Source: JAEXZL01 sp049943125
GTDB taxonomy: Bacteria > Bacillota > Clostridia > Clostridiales > Clostridiaceae
Length of the DNA: 64,000 nucleotides
Assembly: GCF_049943125.1 (NCBI RefSeq)
Contig: NZ_CP188040.1
Location: forward strand, 3,100,001 to 3,164,000
Direction: 5' to 3'
Position 1 is the first letter of the stretch, and every line of letters begins with the position of its first letter. This document shows positions 34,634-42,642 of this stretch, piece by piece. The notes beneath the pieces are model-generated. The model ran no database searches, was not told the origin of the DNA, and worked only from the letters and a program-made list of their open reading frames with translations. A program made the position numbers and the translations under genes.

Positions 34634-35020
34634 ATGAAGATTGATTTAACAAGTGTGTTTGTGGATGACACGGATAAGGCTTTAAAATTTTATACGGAGG
34701 TATTGGGTTTTGTTAAGAAAGTTCATATACCGGAAATAAATTGGATAACAGTTGCATCTCCTGACGAATCAGAAGGTACACAGCTGCTTTTAGAGCCAAA
34801 TGAAAACACTGTTGCTTCTACATATCAAAAAGGTATTTTTGCTCAGGGTATACCTGCAACATCCTTTGCTGTTGAAAACATCGAGATGGAGTATAAGAGG
34901 TTGGTTCAATCAGGTGTAGAATTTACCGTGAAGCCATACAAAACGGTAGGAGCTATAATTGCTGTATTTAATGATACCTGTGGCAACCTCATACAAATAC
35001 ATCAGGCTATGAATATCTAG
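34634..35020 (+). CDS. VOC/glyoxalase family protein
   Basis: 128 residues forming one vicinal-oxygen-chelate domain: two beta-alpha-beta-beta-beta modules, starting SVFVDDTDKALKFYTEVLGF and ending VFNDTCGNLIQIHQ. Members include glyoxalases, dioxygenases and drug-binding proteins; the substrate is unknown. The ribosome site is AAGGAGGA. A TetR regulator is encoded 50 bases downstream and is probably in the same transcript. Confidence 0.88.
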   Translation: MKIDLTSVFVDDTDKALKFYTEVLGFVKKVHIPEINWITVASPDESEGTQLLLEPNENTVASTYQKGIFAQGIPATSFAVENIEMEYKRLVQSGVEFTVKPYKTVGAIIAVFNDTCGNLIQIHQAMNI

Positions 35021-35071
35021 GATAAATACACGGAGTATATCAAGTAGAATCGAGAGAAAAGGAGGTGTAAC

Positions 35072-35668
35072 GTGAAAAATACAAAGGAGCATATTTTAAA
35101 TGTTACGTTTAAACTTTTTTTGCAAAAGAGTTTTAAAGAAGTTACTCTAAAAGAGATTGTAGAAGAAACAGGACTTTCTAAGGGTGCCTTTTACCACTAT
35201 TTCACTAGCAAAGAACAGCTTTTTCTCGAACTGGTCAATAATGTCTTTTCTTCTGTGCTGGATGTTCCTTATGATCGATTTAATAAGGAATCACTGTACC
35301 ATTTTTACATCGACTATATTAATTATTATGTAGAGAATTTAAAGGAAAATAATATGAGTGGAGAAGGTAGCGCCCCTAGTTTTAATTATATTTCTCTAAT
35401 TTTTGACGCCATAAAACTTTTTCCCGATTTTCAGGAAAGATTGCAGAAGTCTAAGGGAGTTCAACTAATCAGTTGGATGAATATCATTCAAGCTGCGAGG
35501 CAAAAAGGTGAGATTGATTCCCCTATGAGTGATGAACAAATAGCAAACATGTTCATAAACACCTCCAGCGGAGTTGAAATGCATAGTATCTTTAGAGGAA
35601 GCAATGAGGATATAGGTAAGACATTATTATGTCTATGGGATGGTTTCTATCAAGAAATAAAAGCTTAG
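35072..35668 (+). CDS. TetR/AcrR family transcriptional regulator
   Basis: 198 residues. The N-terminal helix-turn-helix is clear (TLKEIVEETGLSKGAFYHYF, about residues 24-43); the C-terminal ligand-binding domain is variable. The start is GTG with AAAGGAGGTG upstream. It probably autoregulates the VOC-tetR pair; the palindrome at 34537-34546 is a candidate operator. Confidence 0.93.
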   Translation: MKNTKEHILNVTFKLFLQKSFKEVTLKEIVEETGLSKGAFYHYFTSKEQLFLELVNNVFSSVLDVPYDRFNKESLYHFYIDYINYYVENLKENNMSGEGSAPSFNYISLIFDAIKLFPDFQERLQKSKGVQLISWMNIIQAARQKGEIDSPMSDEQIANMFINTSSGVEMHSIFRGSNEDIGKTLLCLWDGFYQEIKA

Positions 35669-35733
35669 CATAAATATATTTTGACTGCTTGAATTTTTTC
35701 TGAAAGAAGTTTAGTGAGGATGTGGAGGTATTT

Positions 35734-36018
35734 ATGTTGAAAAATAAAGAATATGCAAATGGCCAAAAGACATATGAGTTAATCGGAAACAAGATGACAT
35801 ATTTTTTTAAGAACGGTAAGATAAAAGCCGAAGGTATACTTGATAATAATCAAATGCAAGGTGAATGGAGGTTCTATCGAGAAACAGGTCAATTATGGCA
35901 AGTTGGCAATTTTATAAATGACAAAAAAGATGGAACCTGGGTGAGGTATGATAAGAATGGAAGGTTGGAGTATTCGGAGACATTTAAAGATAATAAGTTG
36001 ATGAAGAAAAAAGAATAG
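35734..36018 (+). CDS. YwqK-like MORN-2 repeat protein
   Basis: 94 residues containing about three short antiparallel beta repeats of the MORN_2 type (KNGKIKAEGILDNNQMQGEW, ETGQLWQVGNFINDKKDGTW, KNGRLEYSETFKDNKL). Such proteins are annotated as YwqK-family toxin-antitoxin components, with little functional evidence. The ATG at 35734 follows GGAGGT; an in-frame ATG at 35722 overlaps that site. A related gene follows after 38 bases. Confidence 0.78.
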   Translation: MLKNKEYANGQKTYELIGNKMTYFFKNGKIKAEGILDNNQMQGEWRFYRETGQLWQVGNFINDKKDGTWVRYDKNGRLEYSETFKDNKLMKKKE

Positions 36019-36056
36019 TAATATTCATGTTTACCAAAGAAGGAGGGATGACTGAG

Positions 36057-36338
36057 ATGGATAATGAAAAATGTGACTTGATTCATTCTAATGGTGTTAA
36101 AGAAAAGAAAATGGAAGTAATTGATGGATATACAATCAAATACCATGCAAATGGGACCACTCCTTGGTCAAAAGGTAAGATGATAAATGGTCAACCTGAA
36201 GGTTATTGGGAATGGTATCGACCGGATGGCACGATTAAACGTTCAGGATATTTTGAAAAGGGAGAACCCATTGGTGAGTGGATTACCTATGACAATAAAG
36301 GAGCAAAGCATAAGACAACCCAACGGACAAAAAAATAA
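36057..36338 (+). CDS. Second YwqK-like MORN-2 repeat protein
   Basis: 93 residues with the same repeat style (ANGTTPWSKGKMINGQPEGYW, quoted in part, and PDGTIKRSGYFEKGEPIGEW). It is divergent from the upstream copy but of similar length, so the two look like tandem paralogues. ATG 36057 stands 9 bases after AGGAGGG; in-frame ATGs at 36027 and 36048 are before or within the ribosome site. Function unknown. Confidence 0.75.
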   Translation: MDNEKCDLIHSNGVKEKKMEVIDGYTIKYHANGTTPWSKGKMINGQPEGYWEWYRPDGTIKRSGYFEKGEPIGEWITYDNKGAKHKTTQRTKK

Positions 36339-36712
36339 CTGTAGGGTATGGAAAGAGCAAATTAGAAATGAACTTAGATGATAGAAAGGTATTGTAAGGA
36401 TACATACGAGAGCACCTTATGGAATTAAACAAGAATACAGAGGAAAATATGGATTTAAAGTTCATGTAGCTTGTTGTGGAGTTTAAGCACTGACTTAGTG
36501 TATCTATGTATGAAAGTAATAAAGTAAATATAAGATGGCTTGCAGAGGATATTATCTGTAGGCTTATTTTATAACTTTTTTTATAAGTATTGATATATCA
36601 CAATCAGTATGTTATTTTTGTAATAATATGGAATATGCTTTAAGTAGTTGTTCTAGATCTTGTTTTATATTAAGACTGTAAATCTACAAAATATACAGAA
36701 ATGGAGAGCAGT
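36339..36712 (+). other. Intergenic stretch with a possible gene remnant
   Basis: 374 bases without an intact gene. The frame at 36385-36486 is open and reads HTRAPYGIKQEYRGKYGF followed by KVHVACCGV and a stop, with a coding-like composition but no start or ribosome site, so it may be the tail of a decayed gene. The remainder, about 36490-36700, is AT-rich spacer with no structure that I can support. Confidence 0.4.
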
Positions 36713-37483
36713 ATGATTACTATTTTTGATTGGTTTGGGTATGAGGCTCCACATCAGAAGCGCTATGAGCTAATTAAACAAGCGGGATTTGACGGAGTTT
36801 TGCTTTATTGGAGTGATGAGTTCGGTAATGTTGACTATAAGCATAACGCTGAACTGGCAAGACAAGAAGGTTTGTTTGTTGAGAACATTCATACATCCTT
36901 TGATAATATAAATGATTTGTGGATGGATAATTTGAGCGGTAATGAGATTACGGATTATTTAATGCAATGTGTTGATGATTGTAATGAATATGAAATTCCC
37001 ACTATGATTGTCCACATTACCAGTGGTGAGTGCCCACCTAAAGCAAATATCCTTGGCATAAATAGAATAAGAAAAATAACTGAGAGGGCTGAACAACTAG
37101 GAGTGAACGTGGCTCTTGAAAACCTGAGAAATATTGAAAATCTAGGAAAGGTATTTGATAATATCCATTCAAGTAGATTAGGTTTTTGTTTTGATAGTGG
37201 TCATCAAAATTATCGCTCTAAAAATACCGATCTACTATCAATGTATGGAGATAGATTGATGGCCATACATCTTCATGATAATGATGAAAGCGCTGACCAA
37301 CACCGTATGCCTTTTGATGGTAATATTAATTGGGAGCTTGTGATGAAAAAGCTTACACATATTAATTATAAAGGTCCCACTGCACTGGAAATTATGAATA
37401 TGGGTTATGAGCATATAAAGGAATCAAGGGAATTTCTTGCCATTGCTTTTGAGAGAGCGAAAAGGCTAGATGCTTTAAGATAA
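36713..37483 (+). CDS. Sugar phosphate isomerase/epimerase family protein
   Basis: 256 residues, xylose-isomerase-like TIM barrel (AP endonuclease 2 family). Features: DWFGYEAPHQKRYELIKQAG at the start, NVALENLRN (metal-ligand Glu), RLGFCFDSGHQN (Asp/His) and AIHLHDNDESADQHRMPFDG (His ligands). The substrate cannot be predicted. The ATG at 36713 has TGGAGAG just upstream; the longer frame from 36701 has no site. No obvious operon partner. Confidence 0.85.
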   Translation: MITIFDWFGYEAPHQKRYELIKQAGFDGVLLYWSDEFGNVDYKHNAELARQEGLFVENIHTSFDNINDLWMDNLSGNEITDYLMQCVDDCNEYEIPTMIVHITSGECPPKANILGINRIRKITERAEQLGVNVALENLRNIENLGKVFDNIHSSRLGFCFDSGHQNYRSKNTDLLSMYGDRLMAIHLHDNDESADQHRMPFDGNINWELVMKKLTHINYKGPTALEIMNMGYEHIKESREFLAIAFERAKRLDALR

Positions 37484-37590
37484 ATTGATATGGGTTTTGG
37501 GTGAGTTGTTAATCTATTAAGTGCTATGCTTTTTCCATAAAAATATAACAGATTGAAATTATAGTAGAAAAGGAATGGGAGATAAATTTA

Positions 37591-38184
37591 ATGATAGGAC
37601 CAGATAAGAAAAAATTATATCCAAATGAGAACATAAAAACCGTTTGTTATATAAGTAATTTGCCTAGTAGGCCTAATGTAGAAATTGGGGATTATACTTA
37701 TTATAGTGATAATAAAAAGTCTCCTGAGAAGTTTTATGATAATATAGAGCATCATTATGAATTTTTAGGGGATAAGCTAATAATAGGAAAGTTCTGCGCA
37801 ATTGCAGAGGGTGTTACAACCTATCAATTTAATATCTTTGGAGCTGGCTGGGAAAAGGTCACACCAACAGCAGAACAATTGCCTTTCAAGGGAGACACTG
37901 TGATAGGTAATGATGTGTGGATAGGTAAAAATGTTACTATTATGCCAGGAGTTAAGGTTGGTGATGGAGCTATTATCGCTGCCAACTCTACTGTAGTGAA
38001 AAACATTGAGCCATATACCATTTATGGAGGAAATCCAGCAAAATTTATTAAAAAACGCTTTAGTGATGAAAAAATTGAATTTTTACTTGAGCTTCATTGG
38101 TGGAACTGGGATGATGAGAAGATGTTCAATAATCTTGAATTACTAACATCTAAGGATGGATTGGATCAACTAAGCAACTTATAG
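37591..38184 (+). CDS. CatB/Vat-type hexapeptide acetyltransferase
   Basis: 197 residues. Left-handed beta-helix acetyltransferase with hexapeptide repeats (LIIGKFCAIAEGVT, VIGNDVWIGKNVTIMPGVKVGDGAIIAAN) and the family's PYTIYGGNPAKFIKKRF. Proteins of this group acetylate chloramphenicol or streptogramin A, but many are of unknown substrate; resistance cannot be inferred. The ribosome site is weak (GGGAG). It directly abuts a truncated VOC gene at its 3' side. Confidence 0.88.
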   Translation: MIGPDKKKLYPNENIKTVCYISNLPSRPNVEIGDYTYYSDNKKSPEKFYDNIEHHYEFLGDKLIIGKFCAIAEGVTTYQFNIFGAGWEKVTPTAEQLPFKGDTVIGNDVWIGKNVTIMPGVKVGDGAIIAANSTVVKNIEPYTIYGGNPAKFIKKRFSDEKIEFLLELHWWNWDDEKMFNNLELLTSKDGLDQLSNL

Positions 38185-38463
38185 ATTATATGTTTCCAGA
38201 GCTTCCTGAACGTAAAACTAAAAAGAAATGATAATACTGTCAGCATATGGGAGAAGCTTTCTGCGGTGTCTGAAGCAGAAGAATGTGGATGGTTAAAGGA
38301 TAAGTTCGGAGTATCATGGCAGGTTGTACCTACTAAAATGGATGAAATGCTAAGCTCAGGAACCAAGGAACAAATAAGCAGGTTAACCGAAGCCTTCTTG
38401 AATATGAAAAAATTTGACTTGGAAGCTTTACAAATAGCTTATGAAGGAAAAGGGTTAGATTAA
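38185..38463 (+). pseudogene. 3' fragment of a PhnB-like VOC gene
   Basis: The frame is open from the stop of the acetyltransferase gene to 38463 and encodes about 90 residues whose end, CGWLKDKFGVSWQVVPTKMDEML, and WEKLS before it match the C-terminal half of PhnB/3-demethylubiquinone-type VOC proteins. The N-terminal half and a proper start are missing (only a GTG at 38266). It looks like a gene truncated by replacement or deletion at the junction with the acetyltransferase. Confidence 0.75.
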
Positions 38464-38595
38464 TAAGGTGATATTTATTCAAACGGGTTATCCGAGAGAA
38501 AAACCTTATCCACCTTGTGACAAGGATTCAGATTCAGGTTGTAGGTAACTTGATATTTCATGTCCTGTATTTTCTCAAAATTCATTTATGATTAG

Positions 38596-38620
38596 AAGGG
38601 TGCCCTTGTTAGGCACCCTT
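38596..38620 (-). terminator. Hairpin downstream of SASP gene
   Basis: Perfect 9-bp stem AAGGGTGCC (38596-38604) with 38612-38620. It lies beyond the 3' end of the minus-strand SASP gene and likely ends its transcript, though the T-tract is poor on either strand. Confidence 0.6.
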
Positions 38621-38637
38621 AGTTAAATCAAGAAAAG

Positions 38638-38844
38638 CTATTTATCTACCAATTTCCTTTCAAATTCCTCAACCATCATCTTAGTCATATTTCCACCAAT
38701 AGGACCTCCAATATGGCCGTTCGATCTTGAGCTTTTATTTCCCTTATATTCATCATTAAGCTTCAGACCAAATTCATTGGCATATTCTGTTTTAATCTTA
38801 TCCAGCTCTTCCTTGGCTTCTGGAACTAGTGGCCTTCTACTCAT
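38638..38844 (-). CDS. Small acid-soluble spore protein, alpha/beta type
   Basis: 68 residues. Coats and protects spore DNA. The family pattern is clear: KTEYANEFGL in place of the germination-protease site, then GHIGGPIGGNMTKMMVEEFE. In most family members the second motif is GxVGGxMVKKMVE. The ribosome site is TGGAGGTG. It shows that the organism sporulates. No sigma-G promoter could be identified with confidence. Confidence 0.95.
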   Translation of the reverse strand: MSRRPLVPEAKEELDKIKTEYANEFGLKLNDEYKGNKSSRSNGHIGGPIGGNMTKMMVEEFERKLVDK

Positions 38845-38923
38845 AATCTAACACCTCCATATCAGTATTAGTTTTATATTTTTTTAATAATATATACTTA
38901 GCAAATTAAGTGGAAAGGTAAAG

Positions 38924-39856
38924 TTACTCTACATATAGCTTTGCAATACTCGCAGACAAGCTTCCTATATAATCCCTTACATGCTTTGGTGCTATACATT
39001 CACACTTATCGCCAAATTGAAAAATGCTTTTATAGCCGTCCTCATTATCCATTATGGTAACCTTTGCCGTGTAATATCCATCCTTTAAACTTTCAATTAC
39101 ACCATCGCCACAATAGCCTATTATGTCCGTCTTGTTGTCTTCATGAAAGAGAAGTGTAACTTCTACCTTTGGTGCTGTCTTATAAAAGCTTTCATTAAGC
39201 TTTGAAAAATCAATTTCACGTGGCTCAAAGGTCCTATATGTTTCCGAAACCTTTTCAATTCTATAAAAACGAAATGTGCGCAGTTCTTTTCTTAATAAGC
39301 AATACCCTTGTAAGTACCAAACCTTATTTTTGTTGAGCAAGCGGTACGGCTCTATCTCTCTTATAGTTGAGCTTCCTTTATGATCTTTATATTCAATTAT
39401 AAGTATTTGTCTTTCTGCAATAGCCTTCTTAAATATGTTAAAATACCCTTCATGCCTACTGTCGTCTATCCAAGGGGACATATCTAAAACTATTTCATTA
39501 GCTTTTTGCTCAAATTCCTCTAGCTGTTCCTCCGGAACCAATCCTTTAATTTTAGCGATTGTATTTTTAACATCACTATCAGATAAAATGCTGTGGAAGC
39601 CTTCTAATCCTATGAGTAGAGATGTAAGGTCAGGTACTGTGAACAAGCGCTTATCAACGCGATATTCCTCCATTATCCCAATACCACCAGAAGGGCCTGT
39701 AGTAGTTATAATTGGAATACCAGCTTGATTAATGGTCTCAATGTCACGATAAATAGTTCGAGTGGACACTTCAAAAATCTTTGAAAGTTCTAAGGCTGTA
39801 ATGTTTTTTCGCTGCAGTAGCAGCATTGTTATCGATATCAGACGATCTATTTTCAT
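38924..39856 (-). CDS. HTH/WYL-domain transcriptional regulator (YafY type)
   Basis: 310 residues. The N-terminal winged helix-turn-helix is clear (ITALELSKIFEVSTRTIYRD, about 17-37), followed by the WYL sensor domain (IEPYRLLNKNKVWYLQGYC). WYL domains bind nucleic acid or small ligands. It is divergent from a RibD-type reductase gene; a perfect palindrome lies in their shared upstream region, so that gene is the likely target. Confidence 0.92.
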   Translation of the reverse strand: MKIDRLISITMLLLQRKNITALELSKIFEVSTRTIYRDIETINQAGIPIITTTGPSGGIGIMEEYRVDKRLFTVPDLTSLLIGLEGFHSILSDSDVKNTIAKIKGLVPEEQLEEFEQKANEIVLDMSPWIDDSRHEGYFNIFKKAIAERQILIIEYKDHKGSSTIREIEPYRLLNKNKVWYLQGYCLLRKELRTFRFYRIEKVSETYRTFEPREIDFSKLNESFYKTAPKVEVTLLFHEDNKTDIIGYCGDGVIESLKDGYYTAKVTIMDNEDGYKSIFQFGDKCECIAPKHVRDYIGSLSASIAKLYVE

Positions 39857-39897
39857 AATAATATCCTTTTAAGTTATTTTTTTACTAGTATAAATTG

Positions 39898-39926
39898 TTG
39901 ACATATAGATGTCAATAATCTATGGT
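39898..39926 (+). promoter_or_regulatory. Promoter with embedded palindromic operator
   Basis: TTGACAT-ATAG-ATGTCAA (39898-39915) is a perfect palindrome whose left arm is the -35 box TTGACA. A TATGGT at 39921-39926 follows after 17 bases. This is a good candidate operator for the divergent WYL regulator, controlling the reductase gene. Confidence 0.7.
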
Positions 39927-39968
39927 ATCCTTTATTTAAGAATAATTAATTTAAAGGAGTGGTGGTTT

Positions 39969-40499
39969 ATGGAACAACGTAAGTTAGTATTGTTTATTGC
40001 TTCAACCTTAGATGGATATATAGCAACAAAGGATCATAATCTGGATTGGCTTTTTAAGGTTGAGGGTGAAGGTGATAATGGAACATCGGAATTCTATAAT
40101 ACTATCGACACCATTATAATGGGAAGAACTACCTATGACTGGATTGTGGAACATGAAGAGGTTTTTACTTATAAAGATAAGGAATGTTACATTTATTCTA
40201 GGACAGTAAAAAAAGATGATAAATATGTAACCTTCACCAGTGAAGATGTTTCTGAACTTTCCAAGAAATTGAAGAATAAGGGTGGAAAGAATATATGGCT
40301 CATGGGAGGAAGTCAGTTAATTTCTAGCTTCATTAAAGAAAAATTAGTTGATGAAATTATAGTTACTATAGCTCCTGTTTTATTAGGAGATGGTATTTCC
40401 CTGTTCAAGAAAAATGATTTCGAAACACTTTTAAGATTAAAAAGCATAAATAGATTTAATCAATTTGTGGAGCTTCGTTATGATGTTTTAAAGGATTAG
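39969..40499 (+). CDS. RibD C-terminal / dihydrofolate reductase family protein
   Basis: 176 residues of the RibD_C family (YyaP/YwjB-like). Features: LFIASTLDGYIATKDHNLDWL, IDTIIMGRTTYDW, GGKNIWLMGGSQLISSF and PVLLGDGISLF. It probably is an NADPH-dependent reductase of unknown substrate. ATG 39969 has AAAGGAGTGG upstream; the longer frame from 39909 would start inside the promoter. Confidence 0.9.
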   Translation: MEQRKLVLFIASTLDGYIATKDHNLDWLFKVEGEGDNGTSEFYNTIDTIIMGRTTYDWIVEHEEVFTYKDKECYIYSRTVKKDDKYVTFTSEDVSELSKKLKNKGGKNIWLMGGSQLISSFIKEKLVDEIIVTIAPVLLGDGISLFKKNDFETLLRLKSINRFNQFVELRYDVLKD

Positions 40500-40594
40500 A
40501 TAGGTTAAAGGTTTCTATGGTTTTTGATAAAATTCGATACCAATAGATATTCCTACAGACTGAATATTCTAGAGAAAATTTAATTAGAATAAAA

Positions 40595-40624
40595 TTACAT
40601 ATTTTACATAATATGTAGTATAAT
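40595..40624 (+). promoter_or_regulatory. Promoter with inverted repeat before CPBP gene
   Basis: TATAAT at 40619-40624, with a poor -35 match TTACAT at 40595-40600 (spacer 18). Between them is a perfect inverted repeat TACATATT / AATATGTA (40596-40603 and 40610-40617), well placed for a repressor. Confidence 0.55.
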
Positions 40625-40704
40625 GATGTTAAGGTGCAAAGCAGATAGCGTTACATTTTTGTCATGCTATTGGGCTAATATTTTGCAGAATAGGGGGATA
40701 AAAA

Positions 40705-41454
40705 TTGTTAAAAAAGTTATATGAAAAGGATGCTGTTAAGCATTCACTTATTTGGTTGGGGATATATCTCATAGTTAACACAATCACTGGTAACATCGCT
40801 AGTGCAATGGACATTGACTATAATATGATAACTGCTATACCTAATTTGATAATTTCAGTAATATGCTATTATTATCTGAAAAGAACAGGAATTGCAGAAG
40901 ATATTGGATTGCTCACTAAGGCAACAGAAAAAAGCTCTTCAATGCTTTATTATATTCCTTTACTTTCACTTCCCTTTTTAAATTTATTTTATGGCATTAA
41001 TACTTCATTCAAAGTAGGCGAAATTATCCTTATACTAGCCATGTATATTGGTGTAGGCTTTATGGAGGAAATAATATTTAGAGGACTTATGTTCAAAGCG
41101 TTGCTGAAGAAATGGAACCGTTTTGTAGTGGTTGCTTTTATATCCTTTACCTTTGCAATTGGCCATATAATGAGTATGGTAGCAATTAATCAATCAGGAA
41201 TGGATACGGTGCTTCAGATACTAAATTCCCTTGTGGTAGGTTTTATGTTTATGATAGTTGTGCTAGCTAGCAATAATCTGACAATATGTATTATTGCTCA
41301 TATATTGTATAATTTCCTTGCCACTATATCCTTGGTGGGCAATACTCATATAGAAATAATTATAGTTAATGCTATAATAACAGCGATTTATTTTGTCTAT
41401 CTATTATTCCGTACCAAAACTACAAAGGAGTATTTTAGTAAAGCAAATATTTAA
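40705..41454 (+). CDS. CPBP family intramembrane glutamic endopeptidase
   Basis: 249 residues, about seven membrane segments. The Abi/CPBP motifs are EEIIFRG (with the catalytic Glu pair), SFTFAIGH and IIAHILYN. Homologues include bacteriocin-immunity and CAAX-protease-like proteins. The start is TTG with AGGGGGA 7 bases upstream. The preceding leader can fold: TGCAAA (40635-40640) with TTTGCA (40682-40687) around an inner ATAGC/GCTAT stem. Confidence 0.88.
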   Translation: MLKKLYEKDAVKHSLIWLGIYLIVNTITGNIASAMDIDYNMITAIPNLIISVICYYYLKRTGIAEDIGLLTKATEKSSSMLYYIPLLSLPFLNLFYGINTSFKVGEIILILAMYIGVGFMEEIIFRGLMFKALLKKWNRFVVVAFISFTFAIGHIMSMVAINQSGMDTVLQILNSLVVGFMFMIVVLASNNLTICIIAHILYNFLATISLVGNTHIEIIIVNAIITAIYFVYLLFRTKTTKEYFSKANI

Positions 41455-41508
41455 GACGCTTTTTTTAAAGGATTATATATATACTTATAAAATTTATTCG
41501 GTTATTTT

Positions 41509-41557
41509 AAAATAAAGATTGCTACAGGATACCTTATCCTGTAGCAATCTTTATTTT
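41509..41557. terminator. Strong bidirectional terminator
   Basis: Perfect 17-bp stem (41514-41530 with 41536-41552), loop ACCTT, flanked by an A-tract and a T-tract. It separates the CPBP gene from the convergent DUF1801 gene. Confidence 0.93.
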
Positions 41558-41607
41558 TATATAGAGTCTAAATTATGTTTTGAGCATAGATAAATTTACA
41601 CTGTATA

Positions 41608-41976
41608 TTATCGCCAAAAAGTTGAGCAGTGAGACTTGTCCAGTATATTGAATTCAATGATTTGATGTAGTAATTGATAATCAACACTCTGATCCCACCT
41701 GATACGAAATAACCCTTTTGTGTGATCATACCCAGCTTTTTCTATAGCATCAGCAAAATGATTTATCCCTGCATATTCAGGGGCTACGGCAATATGCTGT
41801 TTAGAAACACTAAAACCTATAATGTATGTACCGTGGTCTGAAAACATTGGTTGGTTCCACTTAACCACAGGCTCTAAACTTGGGAAATTCCTGTTAACCC
41901 AACTTAGAAGCTCTTCCATTCTTTTTTGTTGATTAGGATCTCCAAGCTTTTGTAGAAACTCTTTAAATATCTCCAT
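41608..41976 (-). CDS. DUF1801 / YdhG-like protein
   Basis: 122 residues of the YdhG/DUF1801 superfamily, sometimes called iron chaperone-like (related to frataxin-like folds). Motifs: WVNRNFPSLEPVVKWNQPMF and GTYIIGFSVSKQHIAVAP. Function not established. The ATG at 41976 follows AGGAGGAAAC; the longer frame to 42009 starts before that site. Confidence 0.82.
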   Translation of the reverse strand: MEIFKEFLQKLGDPNQQKRMEELLSWVNRNFPSLEPVVKWNQPMFSDHGTYIIGFSVSKQHIAVAPEYAGINHFADAIEKAGYDHTKGLFRIRWDQSVDYQLLHQIIEFNILDKSHCSTFWR

Positions 41977-42055
41977 ATTGTTTCCTCCTGATAGGTTTCT
42001 AAAATACAATTTAATGTATTTCTATTGGAAGGGACTGTTTTCTCCCCAATTATAG

Positions 42056-42535
42056 CTATATTCTAACTACAGGAATCCACATTTCACCGGTAAACAAGCT
42101 GTCTTTCTTTCCTGTAACGACTGCAGTGTTTGGGCCACCAACATAGGCATAGCTTTCTACTTCATAGAGAATCTCTCCAAAGGTTAAATCCGTAAGCTTT
42201 TTAAAGAGCTCATAAGCTGTAGAAGCTTCTCCCTTAACAACAATGTATTCCCCTTCAGGAAACTGTATGTTTCTAATTGCTTCAGGCAAGGATGATTTTG
42301 TCATAACTCCAGCATAATGCATCATCTTGTTATTAACTGCTTCATTCACTGCGAAAATATAGTCATTTGTAGCTATGGCTTTTAATTTTTCAAGGGTACC
42401 ATCCTGGCTGATAGTTTGCCAAAACTCTGATTTTTCCTTGTCTATCCCAAGAGAGTCAGTATAATCACTCTTAAGCTCAGTACCTATACCTAGTACAGTA
42501 AAGCTGTCCTTTTCTTCTATGTTATACTTTGTCAT
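42056..42535 (-). CDS. GyrI-like / effector-binding domain protein
   Basis: 159 residues resembling the stand-alone AraC-type effector-binding (SOUL/GyrI-like) domain: FTVLGIGTELKSDYTDS, YAGVMTKSSLPE, FPEGEYIVVKGEASTAYELF and WIPV at the end. Such proteins bind hydrophobic or drug-like ligands. ATG 42535 follows GAGGTGG; the in-frame GTG at 42547 is inside that site. Divergent from a WYL regulator that likely controls it. Confidence 0.82.
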   Translation of the reverse strand: MTKYNIEEKDSFTVLGIGTELKSDYTDSLGIDKEKSEFWQTISQDGTLEKLKAIATNDYIFAVNEAVNNKMMHYAGVMTKSSLPEAIRNIQFPEGEYIVVKGEASTAYELFKKLTDLTFGEILYEVESYAYVGGPNTAVVTGKKDSLFTGEMWIPVVRI

Positions 42536-42642
42536 ATTAAAAACCACCTCTTTAATTTATTTCAAATGACTTGTATCCTTCACTTGATGATTATATAATA
42601 TCTTTAAATAATGTCAAAAAGTGGTACTATTTAGAGGTGATC

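Noticed and set aside
37591..38184. Chloramphenicol or streptogramin resistance gene
   Set aside because: The hexapeptide family is broad and no substrate-defining residue could be checked, so only the fold and reaction type are reported.
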